Below, one piece after another: positions 17,563-25,198 of a DNA stretch of 54,789 nt. The translations under genes and the position numbers were made by a program. Every line of letters starts with the position of its first letter. Within the stretch, counting starts at the first letter, position 1. Source of the DNA: Rhodocyclaceae bacterium UBA1310 (GTDB lineage: Bacteria; Pseudomonadota; Gammaproteobacteria; Burkholderiales; Rhodocyclaceae); assembly GCA_002307175.1 (NCBI GenBank), contig DBTS01000146.1:27893-82681 (forward strand), written 5' to 3'. Under the pieces are notes generated by a model, which ran no database searches, was not told where the DNA came from, and worked only from the letters and a program-made list of their open reading frames with translations.

Positions 17563-18840
17563 TCAGATGCTGGCTGCCTTGACGCGTGGCGCGAGCTTAC
17601 GCAGCTTGACTGCCACAATGAAAGCCACCAGCAGCAGGCCGGATAACACCACAACAATGCCGTTCCAGTGATTCATCTTCCAGGTGATGCCCGTCAATGT
17701 CCCCAGGCAGCTTGAGCCCAGGTAATAGATACTCAGATAGAGCGCGGTAGCCAGCGACTTGTTCTTCAGCGCCCGGAAGCCGAGCCAGCTGCTCGCCACA
17801 GAATGTCCGCCAAAAAACCCGAACGAAAAGATCGCTGTGCCGAGATAGATCAGCAGAATCGGGCTTGAAAGCGTCATCACCAGCCCGCAGAGCATGCTCA
17901 GCACCATGATCCACAGCACGTTGCGGCGCCCGATGCGATCCGCCAGCATGCCCACCCAGCTGGCAGCGAAGATACCTGCGGCATTCAGGGAATAGATGAT
18001 GCTGATGCGGCTAGCACTATAACCATAAGGCGCCTCGGCGAGACGATAGGCCAGGTAGTTGAAGAGGCTCACAAAGCTCCCCATCAGGATGAAACCCGTG
18101 AGGAAAAGCCAGGGCAGGCCATCGTCCATGAAGTGGCTACGGGCTGCGGCGACGGTGCGTTTCACCGTGACCCGGCTCTGATGGAAGTGTTGAGAATCCG
18201 GCAGAGCACGCCAGAACTCGACCGCCGTCGCCAGCGCCATCCCGCCCAGAATCAGAGTGGCAACACGCCAGCTCACGCAATCCGCCAGTATGGACATGGC
18301 AAAGCGCCCGAACATGCTGCCCAGAGCGTTCCCTGCAATATACAAGCCCATCGCCCGACCCAGCACGGCGCCATCAATCTCTTCGCTCAGATAGGCCATC
18401 GCCACAGCAGGCAATCCTGCCAGTGCAACACCCAGCAGCGCACGCAATACTATCAGCTGATGGAAATCCGTTACCAGAGAACAGGCCAGGGTAAGAATGG
18501 CCGACAGAAACAGCGAGGCATTCATCACCGGTTTGCGTCCAAACCGGTTGGCCATCAGGCTTGCCGGGATGAGTGCCAGCGCCATTGCCCCGGTTGCCGC
18601 CGACACCACCCCACTGGCAGCAGCCGGATCAACATTGAAACTGCGCGAGAACACCGGCATCAAGGGTTGCATGCCGTAAAGCAGGGCAAAGGTGGCGAAT
18701 CCGCCGAGCGTCATCGCCCGCGTGGTGTTGCGATACGCCCGGGTCCCCAGACCGATACGGCCGACAGTCACTGCAGCAGCAGGTTGGGAAAAGCTTTTTA
18801 GACCAGGAGCGGGCACGCTCAATTCCGATGGAGCAGACAT
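17563..18840 (-). CDS. MFS transporter, YnfM/AraJ-like exporter
   Basis: A 12-helix major facilitator of 425 residues. The loop 2-3 motif LMANRFGRKPVM and its counterpart MLADRIGRRNVLW in the second half are typical of drug:H+ antiporters; the LSEEIDGAVLGRAMGLYIAGNALG stretch resembles E. coli YnfM. The ATG at 18840 was preferred over an in-frame TTG at 18852. It is divergent from a LysR gene 112 bases away, the same arrangement as E. coli ynfM-ynfL, so efflux of a small organic compound induced through that regulator is likely. The substrate is unknown. A strong hairpin follows the gene. Confidence 0.87.
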   Translation of the reverse strand: MSAPSELSVPAPGLKSFSQPAAAVTVGRIGLGTRAYRNTTRAMTLGGFATFALLYGMQPLMPVFSRSFNVDPAAASGVVSAATGAMALALIPASLMANRFGRKPVMNASLFLSAILTLACSLVTDFHQLIVLRALLGVALAGLPAVAMAYLSEEIDGAVLGRAMGLYIAGNALGSMFGRFAMSILADCVSWRVATLILGGMALATAVEFWRALPDSQHFHQSRVTVKRTVAAARSHFMDDGLPWLFLTGFILMGSFVSLFNYLAYRLAEAPYGYSASRISIIYSLNAAGIFAASWVGMLADRIGRRNVLWIMVLSMLCGLVMTLSSPILLIYLGTAIFSFGFFGGHSVASSWLGFRALKNKSLATALYLSIYYLGSSCLGTLTGITWKMNHWNGIVVVLSGLLLVAFIVAVKLRKLAPRVKAASI

Positions 18841-18911
18841 GGCGCAATACAACCTTCGGCAGATGCCGTATGAACATGCGATGCATCCTATGCCTTGAAA
18901 AATCCGCAGTA

Positions 18912-18923
18912 CAATATATATTG
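18912..18923. promoter_or_regulatory. AT-rich palindrome in the MFS/LysR divergent region
   Basis: CAATATATATTG is a perfect 12-bp palindrome 29 bases before the LysR start and 71 bases before the MFS start. It could be part of the LysR operator or overlap a -10 element for either direction. Support is the symmetry and location only. Confidence 0.35.
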
Positions 18924-18952
18924 AAGGTGTTGGTTATTTTTTAAAAAAATAA

Positions 18953-19861
18953 GTGGAATTCCGACATCTCCGATATTTCATGGTTCTGGCCGAAGAACTG
19001 CACTTCACGCGAGCTGCAGAGCGGCTTCACATTGGCCAGCCTCCCTTGAGTCTGCAGATCCAGGCACTTGAAGAAGAGCTTGGTGTCACCCTGTTTGCGC
19101 GCAATCGCCACAGTGTGGCGCTGACAGAAGCAGGGAAAAGACTGATGGAAGGCTGTCGGCGGATTTTCGATGAAACAGAGAACGCCGTTGAAGAAACCCG
19201 CCGTGCCGCGCGTGGAGAAACCGGCGAACTGAGAGTCGGGTACAGTGCCTCGCTGCCGTTTACATCGCTGCTGCCGAAGGTTCTGCACGACTATCGCGAG
19301 CGCCACCCCCATATCAAGCTCGAACTGAGCAGCCTGTTCTCTGCCGAGCAATACGACGCACTGCTCGCCAAGCGCCTCGACATCGGGTTGTTGCGCGACT
19401 CTGGCGGCCCCGTGCCACGCGGAATTGCCATGTACGAGGTCAATCGCGATGCGCTGCGTGCCGTGGTGCACATCAATCATCCCCTCGCCCAGCGCTCTGC
19501 TGTCTCGCTGGTAGAGCTGAAAAATGACGACTTCATCACCTACCCGCGTGATATGGGCGAACGCTTCAATGTGCAGGAACGCCAGTTATGTCTGGCTGCG
19601 GGTTTTGAACCAAATGTGGTGCAGGAAGCACGCGAAGCCACCACCCAGATCGGGCTGGTCGCCGCCGGCTTTGGCGTGGCCCTGCTGCCGGAACCGATGG
19701 AATGCGTGAAGATCGATGGCGTACGCTACCTGCCGCTCACCGATCCACGTGCCTATGTGCGCCTTGCTGCGGCAATCCGCAAGGGAGAAACCTCCAGCCT
19801 CGTGCAGGATTTTCTGGATGTTCTGTTGCCGGAATCCCGCCAGCCCTATCAGATCATCTGA
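18953..19861 (+). CDS. LysR-family regulator (YnfL-like), GTG start
   Basis: A 302-residue LysR regulator. The N-terminal helix-turn-helix spans residues 1-60 (EFRHLRYFMVLAEELHFTRAAERL, QPPLSLQIQALEEELGVTLF), followed by the periplasmic-binding-protein-like effector domain (GELRVGYSASLPFTSLLP; QIGLVAAGFGVALLPEPM). The best start is the GTG at 18953, which gives the standard N-terminus; the ribosome-binding site is poor and the leader is very AT-rich. It is divergent from the YnfM-like exporter and presumably controls it in response to a ligand of the effector domain. Ligand unknown. Confidence 0.9.
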   Translation: MEFRHLRYFMVLAEELHFTRAAERLHIGQPPLSLQIQALEEELGVTLFARNRHSVALTEAGKRLMEGCRRIFDETENAVEETRRAARGETGELRVGYSASLPFTSLLPKVLHDYRERHPHIKLELSSLFSAEQYDALLAKRLDIGLLRDSGGPVPRGIAMYEVNRDALRAVVHINHPLAQRSAVSLVELKNDDFITYPRDMGERFNVQERQLCLAAGFEPNVVQEAREATTQIGLVAAGFGVALLPEPMECVKIDGVRYLPLTDPRAYVRLAAAIRKGETSSLVQDFLDVLLPESRQPYQII

Positions 19862-19882
19862 TATCCACAGCCCGGCAATGAC

Positions 19883-20602
19883 TCAGGCGAACCAGTGATA
19901 CAGCAGCGGCACAAGCAGTGCCGTCATCAATGCATTCAGCCCCATGCCCAGCCCGGCAAAAGCCCCGGCTTCGGCGCTCTCCTGAAAAGCCCGTGCCGTA
20001 CCAATGCCGTGACTCACCAGACCCATAGCGAAGCCGCGCACGGCAGGGCGCTGAATATTCAGCCGATCCAGCAGCCAGGGAGCTGTCATGGCGCCGGTTA
20101 CTCCAGTCAGAATCACCACTGCCGCCGTCAGGGACGAGATACCGCCGAGCTTCTCCACAATCCCCATCGCCACCGGCGCGGTCGCCGACTTGGGCGCCAG
20201 CGACAGCACGCTGGAAGGGCTCGCACCAAGCAACTGCGAGATGCCGACGGAACTGCCGATCGCTACCAGCGAGCCGAATACCAGCGTCATGACCAGCGGC
20301 AGCAGCATGCTGCGGATTCGTCCGTACTGTTGATACAGCGGCACGGCAAGCGCTACGGTAGCCGGGGCCAGCAGGAAGTTGATCCACTGCCCGCCCGAGA
20401 AATACACAGAATATGCGGTATGCGTGAAATACAGTATCAGCACCAGGATCAGAATGCTCAGACCCACCGGATTGGCAAGGGGAAAGCCCTTGCTACGCCG
20501 CGCCAGCCAGGAAGAAAACTGGAAGACGCCCAGGGTTGCTGCCAGCCAGAACACGGGCAACTCCTGAAGGTGCGCCCACAGACCGAAGAGGCGGGCAATC
20601 AT
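19883..20602 (-). CDS. lrgB: LrgB/CidB-family membrane protein
   Basis: A 239-residue polytopic membrane protein of the LrgB family. Landmarks are FLLAPATVALAVPLY, LLGASPSSVLSLAPKSATAPVAM and GFAMGLVSHGIGTARAFQ, all conserved in LrgB/CidB. The ATG at 20602 overlaps the lrgA stop by 4 bases. LrgA/LrgB were first described as antiholin-like, but related proteins transport small organic acids: PftAB of Bacillus (pyruvate) and plant PLGG1 (glycolate/glycerate). Here the pair ends an operon of GntR, amidase and racemase-like genes, which favours transport of a pathway acid over control of lysis. That role is inferred. Confidence 0.9.
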   Translation of the reverse strand: MIARLFGLWAHLQELPVFWLAATLGVFQFSSWLARRSKGFPLANPVGLSILILVLILYFTHTAYSVYFSGGQWINFLLAPATVALAVPLYQQYGRIRSMLLPLVMTLVFGSLVAIGSSVGISQLLGASPSSVLSLAPKSATAPVAMGIVEKLGGISSLTAAVVILTGVTGAMTAPWLLDRLNIQRPAVRGFAMGLVSHGIGTARAFQESAEAGAFAGLGMGLNALMTALLVPLLYHWFA

Positions 20603-20949
20603 TGAACTTCCCGGCGATGCACGAATCGATTGAGAAACAGGGCGGAAAGCGCCACGCTGAGCAATGTTCCACCCACCACGGCACCAACGATGGCGGGCCA
20701 CTCATGCGCCAGCCGCTGCAGATGCAGGATCACGCCCACCCCGGCTGGCACAAACAACAGGGAGAGGTACTTCAGAATTCCGGAGGACGCCTCTTCCAAA
20801 TCCAGTGGCACATCGGCGCGCCGCCATCCCAGCCAGGCCAGCAGCATGGCCATGCCCAGAACCGGCGCTGGCAGAGGCAGCGCAAACAGATAGACGACGA
20901 CATCACCCGCGAGAAGAAACAGCAGAAGAAACAGAAAACCTTTTAGCAT
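20599..20949 (-). CDS. lrgA: LrgA/CidA-family membrane protein
   Basis: A 116-residue protein with four predicted membrane helices: residues about 3-22, 27-43, 58-80 and 85-108. PLPAPVLGMAMLLAWL and LSLLFVPAGVGVILH are typical LrgA/CidA motifs. It lies 2 bases after the racemase-like gene and overlaps lrgB, so it is translated as part of the same transcript. It should form a two-component membrane system with LrgB. The association with a catabolic operon rather than with a LytTR or CidR regulator is unusual. Confidence 0.88.
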   Translation of the reverse strand: MLKGFLFLLLFLLAGDVVVYLFALPLPAPVLGMAMLLAWLGWRRADVPLDLEEASSGILKYLSLLFVPAGVGVILHLQRLAHEWPAIVGAVVGGTLLSVALSALFLNRFVHRREVQ

Positions 20950-20951
20950 TT

Positions 20952-21710
20952 TCAGGGTTTGCGGGCCTGCGCACGCATTAACAGGGAATCAATGGAAGCT
21001 GGCAAAGCAGCACGCGATTTTACCGGGGGCGCGCAGAAACTGCCAAGAACGGCTGGCCGGACTCCGAGCGTCACCAGCGATTCCGCATGGCGGACGGCAC
21101 TTGAGACACCATCCACGACTGGCACCGGCAAATGGTCTGCCACAGCTCTCGCCAACCCGGCGAGAGGCGCCCCGGCAAGGATGATGACATCGGCCCCATC
21201 CTCCAGCACCACCCGCCGACAGAGGGCAAGCAGTTCATCAGCGTGATCCTGCTGAACAGAACCCACTCCTCGCAGAGGCGAGCTCAGATGCCTGATACTT
21301 GCAAGCCGGCTCTCCAGCCCGTTGGCCACGACTGTTTCTCGATACCAGGCGGTGATTCGCGATGAGATGGCGACAATCGAAAATCTTGTGCCCAGCATGC
21401 AGGCACTCATCAGAGCAGCCTCGGTCATGCCGATCACCGGAACATCGAGGACTTCCTTGAGGCCGGCAAGTCCGGGGTCTCCAAACGCCGCCACAACCAT
21501 CGCATCAAAGCTGCCAGCGCGCTCACCGGCTGCGCATGCCACCGCATACGCGGCAATCAGTGCCTCGAAACGGGTTTCAATGTAGGCAACGCCGAAAGAT
21601 GCAGTCGCCATAAAGATATCGGTGGAAACCGCCGCAGTTCTCCTCGCCTCGGCCTCGATCAGACGGGTGACATCCTCGGAAATATTCGGATTGACGATCA
21701 ACAGGCGCAT
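20952..21710 (-). CDS. Asp/Glu/hydantoin racemase superfamily protein lacking both catalytic cysteines
   Basis: A 252-residue protein of the aspartate/glutamate/hydantoin racemase superfamily, starting MRLLIVNPNIS at 21710. It aligns along its length with hydantoin racemases, but the two active-site cysteines are replaced. The first, normally in an ACFGDPGL context, is A75 in VVAAFGDPGL; the second, normally in an LGCAGM context, is G180 in ILAGAPLAGL. Racemisation by the two-Cys mechanism is therefore unlikely. It may be an isomerase or decarboxylase acting by another mechanism, or a binding protein. It sits between the amidase and lrgA in one operon. Confidence 0.82.
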   Translation of the reverse strand: MRLLIVNPNISEDVTRLIEAEARRTAAVSTDIFMATASFGVAYIETRFEALIAAYAVACAAGERAGSFDAMVVAAFGDPGLAGLKEVLDVPVIGMTEAALMSACMLGTRFSIVAISSRITAWYRETVVANGLESRLASIRHLSSPLRGVGSVQQDHADELLALCRRVVLEDGADVIILAGAPLAGLARAVADHLPVPVVDGVSSAVRHAESLVTLGVRPAVLGSFCAPPVKSRAALPASIDSLLMRAQARKP

Positions 21711-21723
21711 CGTGACTCTCCTA

Positions 21724-23124
21724 TTATGCATCCAGCAAGGGACTTATCATCTCGAGCCCCAGCAGACATTCGATTGCATACGCCGCACGCAGCAGGCGCC
21801 GATCCGAGAACCGGGTCCCCACCAGTTGCAGGCCGAGCGGCAAACCACTGGCACCAAACCCGCAGGGGATCGATACCGCAGGTACGCCACCGAAATTGAA
21901 CAGGGGCGTGAGCACTGCATGCCCTCTCGGCCCCACCTGCTGTCCGCCGATCCGCTCCGGTCCTAGTTGCTCAAGTGGCCAAGGCTCGACGGGTACGGTC
22001 GGGCACAACAGCAAATCATAGGTTTCGAAGAAATCCGCCAGACTCGCCACAATACGCTCCCGCAACATCAATGCCGCCGCCAGCGCCATCCCCGAAACAG
22101 CCTCACCGGCTTTAATCTGTGCAACGATCGCAGGGTCGAACAGGTCCGACTGCTGATGCATCGCTGTACCAAACAATGCCGCCAGGCCGGCATGTTGCAG
22201 CGGCATCAGGGACACTCCTGGCAACTCCGGCGGCCATTGTGGCGCCGCCTCCCGCAGCTGCCAGCCTTCCGCATCAAGGCGCGCAAGAACCTTCTCCATG
22301 GCAGCACGCACATCCTGATCAAGCGGATACCCCAGACCCAGATCAAACGAAAACGCGATTTTCTTTGGCAACGCGGTAGGTTCATCCTCGTCGCACAGCG
22401 GCACCGAATAGGCGTCTGCGGGATGAAAGCCTCGCAGTGATTCCATTAGCATATAAACATCGGACACATCGCGCCCGATCTGTCCGATGGAGGAGAGAGA
22501 CAGATTGGGATCCTGAAAACCCCAGGGATGTGGTACCACCCCTAAACTGGGTTTCATCCCGACCAGACCGGTGTGCGCGGCAGGCCGTCGTATTGACCCG
22601 CCAGCGTCCGTGGCCAGTGCCAATGGCCCCATGCCGGCGGCAACTGCGGCCACCGCCCCCCCCGAAGACCCACCCGGCGTACGCAAAAGATTCCAGGGGT
22701 TGCGCGTGATGCCATGCAGCGGGGTACTCGTCACCCCCTTGCAGGCAAATTCAGAGCAGTTGCTGAGCCCCAGGATGACCGCACCCTTTTCCCGCAAACG
22801 TGCCACACACCACGCGTCGCGTGGAGCCAGAAAATCACGGAAGTGCCATGAACCAAAAGTGGCAGGCCGGCCCCTGACCCAGATATTGTCCTTGATACTG
22901 AGGGGCACCCCAGCCAGCGGAAGGTACTCACCTTCCACAAGGCGACGGTCGACCTCCTGTGCTTCGGCAAGAACCGCCGACGCCTCAAAATCCGCCAATG
23001 CATTGACCACCGGATTCTGCCGCTCGACCTGCCGGCATATCGCTTCGGCTACTTCGTGTGCTGAGATTTCGCGGGCCTGCACCCGACGCACAATATCCCG
23101 TGCCTTCCACCGATGGGGGCTCAT
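21724..23124 (-). CDS. Amidase (amidase-signature family)
   Basis: A 466-residue amidohydrolase of the amidase-signature family, which hydrolyses a linear amide to acid plus ammonia. The Ser-cisSer-Lys triad is visible: K78 in LSIKDNIW, cis-Ser S153 in GGSSGG and nucleophile S177 in DAGGSIRRPA, with the usual 24-residue spacing of the two serines. No signal peptide is present, so it is cytoplasmic. It lies 8 bases after the GntR gene and 13 before the racemase-like gene. In this locus it would hydrolyse a half-amide or carbamoyl product after ring opening; substrate assignment is inferred, since family members range from biuret-pathway enzymes to Gat subunits. Confidence 0.9.
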   Translation of the reverse strand: MSPHRWKARDIVRRVQAREISAHEVAEAICRQVERQNPVVNALADFEASAVLAEAQEVDRRLVEGEYLPLAGVPLSIKDNIWVRGRPATFGSWHFRDFLAPRDAWCVARLREKGAVILGLSNCSEFACKGVTSTPLHGITRNPWNLLRTPGGSSGGAVAAVAAGMGPLALATDAGGSIRRPAAHTGLVGMKPSLGVVPHPWGFQDPNLSLSSIGQIGRDVSDVYMLMESLRGFHPADAYSVPLCDEDEPTALPKKIAFSFDLGLGYPLDQDVRAAMEKVLARLDAEGWQLREAAPQWPPELPGVSLMPLQHAGLAALFGTAMHQQSDLFDPAIVAQIKAGEAVSGMALAAALMLRERIVASLADFFETYDLLLCPTVPVEPWPLEQLGPERIGGQQVGPRGHAVLTPLFNFGGVPAVSIPCGFGASGLPLGLQLVGTRFSDRRLLRAAYAIECLLGLEMISPLLDA

Positions 23125-23132
23125 GATCCCAC

Positions 23133-23861
23133 TCAGGAAAAGATGTCTTCCAGATCAATGTCCGGCCCTTCATCACCGGTCAGATCGAGCGTATCGCGGA
23201 TATGCTGAAGGTGTTCGGTGATAAACCTTATTGCACGCGCTTCGTCGCGTGCTTCGATGGCATCGATGAGCTCACTGTGTTCGTGATTCGGACAGGCTGG
23301 CATGTTCGGCGAATCGTAGAGCAGGATGATCAGACAGGTGAGAGAGGCCAGTTCGCGCAGCAACTTCGTCAGCTGGGGATTGCCCACCATTTCGGCCATC
23401 AGCAGATGAAACTCGCCAGAGAGACGGATCACCGCTCTTCTGTCATCCTCAGCCCGGGCCTGCCTCTCATTTGCCACATGCTCGCGCAGACGCTGGATAT
23501 CTTCCGCACTTGCACAGCTGATCAGCTGGCGCACCAGCGCCGGTTCGAGGATCAGGCGCGCATCGAAGACATGCCCGGCCTCCTCCACACTCGGACTGGC
23601 AATGAAGGACCCACGATTCGGAATCGCGCTGACCAGCCCTTCATGTGCCAGCCGGGCCAGAACCTCGCGCACCCTGGTACGGCTGATCTTGAACACTGCG
23701 GCAAGCTTTTCCTCAACAAGCTTGGTTCCCGGCGGCAGACGGTGTTCCATGATCGCCTGCACGATACGTTCGTAGACAGAATCTACGCTGGCACTCACAT
23801 CCATATCAGTTGCGGGAAGAGGAGAACGCCGCAAGGCGCGGACAAGTGCTTTTTCTGCCAT
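23133..23861 (-). CDS. GntR-family regulator, FadR/FCD subfamily
   Basis: A 242-residue regulator. The winged helix (residues about 25-85) has VYERIVQAIMEHRLPPGTKLVEEKLA and SRTRVREVLARLAHEGLV. The C-terminal all-helical FCD domain binds a metal and a small organic acid; metal-ligand residues lie near DARLILEP, FHLLMAEMVGN and HSELIDAIEARD. The ATG at 23861 gives the normal length; an in-frame start at 23897 is less likely. It heads the left arm of the two-armed catabolic locus and is divergent from the ABC importer operon. Repeated TGTCACA motifs in the 315-base gap are candidate operators. It probably represses both arms until a pathway acid binds. Confidence 0.9.
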   Translation of the reverse strand: MAEKALVRALRRSPLPATDMDVSASVDSVYERIVQAIMEHRLPPGTKLVEEKLAAVFKISRTRVREVLARLAHEGLVSAIPNRGSFIASPSVEEAGHVFDARLILEPALVRQLISCASAEDIQRLREHVANERQARAEDDRRAVIRLSGEFHLLMAEMVGNPQLTKLLRELASLTCLIILLYDSPNMPACPNHEHSELIDAIEARDEARAIRFITEHLQHIRDTLDLTGDEGPDIDLEDIFS

Positions 23862-23980
23862 GGCAGACAAACCTTTCGAGCCGGATTTATGTGACAAATG
23901 GGATTGTATCTATCCACCCAGAAGATTGTCACGCTGCAAATTATTTTTGTAGCAACTCTGTCACAACAAAGTCCACAATC

Positions 23981-23995
23981 GGTGCATTCCGCACC
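23981..23995. repeat. Inverted repeat GGTGC-N5-GCACC upstream of the sigma-54 promoter
   Basis: GGTGC ATTCC GCACC is a perfect 5-bp dyad about 66 bases upstream of the -24 element, where an enhancer-binding activator could bind. The arms have the opposite order to the NtrC consensus (TGCACC-N5-GGTGCA), so it is not called as an NtrC site. Confidence 0.4.
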
Positions 23996-24060
23996 AAAGG
24001 CGTGCCACCCCCCACCGCCATACTCCTGCTTTGATACGCCACAGCTGGGCTGGCAGAATT

Positions 24061-24076
24061 TGGCACATGTGTTGCT
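24061..24076 (+). promoter_or_regulatory. Sigma-54 (-24/-12) promoter
   Basis: TGGCACATGTGTTGCT matches the RpoN consensus TGGCAC-N5-TTGCW with exact spacing between the GG and GC elements. Transcription would start near 24087, leaving a leader of about 90 bases before the solute-binding protein ATG at 24177. The ATTGTCACAAT palindrome at 24082-24092 would lie over the start site, a good place for repression by the GntR protein. Confidence 0.72.
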
Positions 24077-24081
24077 TAATG

Positions 24082-24092
24082 ATTGTCACAAT
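24082..24092. promoter_or_regulatory. Candidate GntR operator ATTGTCACAAT
   Basis: An 11-base perfect dyad (ATTGT-C-ACAAT) of the type bound by FadR-subfamily GntR regulators (TTGT-N-ACAA). It overlaps the predicted sigma-54 start site, and related TGTCACA half sites lie near the GntR start. Called from pattern and position. Confidence 0.5.
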
Positions 24093-24176
24093 TTCGCAGA
24101 TTGTTTGTGCCAAAAATGTCGCAAACACGCTGCCGAATTGTTTTCCTGTCACCCCGTCGTTCTCGCTGGAGCCGTC

Positions 24177-25178
24177 ATGTTCAAGAAACTGTTTCCTGCT
24201 CTATTCGCCGCCGTACTGGTCATCCCCGGCATTGCCTCTGCCCAGGACACCCCCGAGATCAAGCTCGGATTCGCCAAATGTGCACACTGCGTGCCTATGG
24301 CACTGACCCCTGAACTGGCTACGGGAGCCAAGATCGAAGCCATCAATTTCAATACTGGCAACGACGTGCTGACAGCACTCGTCTCCAAGAGCATCGACGT
24401 TGCCCAGATCACCTACCTGCATTACATCACCGCCCTCGACAAGGGCTTTGATGTGGTGGCGATCTCAGGCGAAGTCAATGGCGGTTCGGAGATCCTGATG
24501 AACAAGTCACTGAACCTCAAGCCCAATGACTGGGCCGGCCTGAAGGCACTGATTGCCGAGTACAAGGCCCAAGGCAAGCCGTTCCGTGTAGCCGCCTCCC
24601 GAGGCAATGCCCAGGACATCCACATGCGTGGCGAATTCCTGCTCAACGGCATTGACCCGAACAAGGACGTACAGTTCATCAATATCCCCAATCCGTCGGA
24701 TCACGGAGCGGCCCTGCAGCGTGGAGAGGTTGAAATGATCGGTACGGTGGAGCCCTTCGCCTCACAGATTCGCATGGCCGGTATCGCCAAATCCTTCGCC
24801 CTGCCCTACAAGCAGCCGGCCGGTAACCTGACCAATCTCATCGTGACCCGCTCCGACGTGATCAAAGACAACCCGCAAGGAGTCAAGGCCAGCGTTGCCG
24901 CAGTGGTGAAACTTGTCGACAAGCTCAAGGCAGACCGTGGCACCTGGGTCAATGTGATCAACAAGTACACCGCCATGGATTCGGCTGTCGCCAACGAAGC
25001 ACTAAAGAACGCCTTCCCGGACTACGCCATGCATCGCAAACAAGCCCAGGCCATCGCAGTCATGATGAAAGACCTGAAATACATCTCGCATGATGTGACT
25101 GCCGATGTCGACAAGCACATGGATTACCGCTTCTTGAGCGAAGTCACCGGCAAGCCCAAGACCGAACTCGGTTACTGA
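24177..25178 (+). CDS. NMT1/TauA-type ABC transporter solute-binding protein
   Basis: Periplasmic binding protein of the NitT/TauT class, 333 residues, with a signal peptide ending near ALPGIASA-type residues (VLVIPGIASAQDTP). The mature region (IKLGFAKCAHCVPMAL, DVLTALVSKSIDVAQI, RGEVEMIGTVEPFASQI) is typical of NMT1/THI5-like binding proteins for taurine, sulfonates, nitrate and pyrimidine-like compounds. The ATG at 24177 has GGAG upstream and gives the signal peptide; the open frame starts much earlier but without support. It is the first gene of the right arm, under the sigma-54 promoter. Ligand is unknown; a cyclic amide or ureide is inferred from the downstream enzymes. Confidence 0.88.
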   Translation: MFKKLFPALFAAVLVIPGIASAQDTPEIKLGFAKCAHCVPMALTPELATGAKIEAINFNTGNDVLTALVSKSIDVAQITYLHYITALDKGFDVVAISGEVNGGSEILMNKSLNLKPNDWAGLKALIAEYKAQGKPFRVAASRGNAQDIHMRGEFLLNGIDPNKDVQFINIPNPSDHGAALQRGEVEMIGTVEPFASQIRMAGIAKSFALPYKQPAGNLTNLIVTRSDVIKDNPQGVKASVAAVVKLVDKLKADRGTWVNVINKYTAMDSAVANEALKNAFPDYAMHRKQAQAIAVMMKDLKYISHDVTADVDKHMDYRFLSEVTGKPKTELGY

Positions 25179-25198
25179 TCAAAGAAAGAGAAAAGATC

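Larger units (their letters stand above)
23862..24176. promoter_or_regulatory. Divergent control region of the catabolic locus
   Basis: This 315-base gap separates the GntR gene (-) from the ABC importer operon (+). It holds a sigma-54-type promoter at 24061-24076 and several TGTCAC motifs: 23890-23898 (reverse), 23926-23932, 23959-23965, and ATTGTCACAAT at 24082-24092. It also holds an inverted repeat, GGTGC-N5-GCACC, at 23981-23995. No coding sequence is supported: the open frame running into it from the solute-binding protein lacks a signal peptide at its start. Confidence 0.7.

Noticed and set aside
23981..23995. NtrC binding site
   Set aside because: The dyad is GGTGC-N5-GCACC, whereas NtrC sites have the arms the other way round (TGCACC-N5-GGTGCA). 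Kept only as an unnamed inverted repeat.
24092..24117. A second sigma-54 promoter on the minus strand reading toward the GntR gene
   Set aside because: TGGCAC is present on that strand, but no GC element falls at the required spacing.
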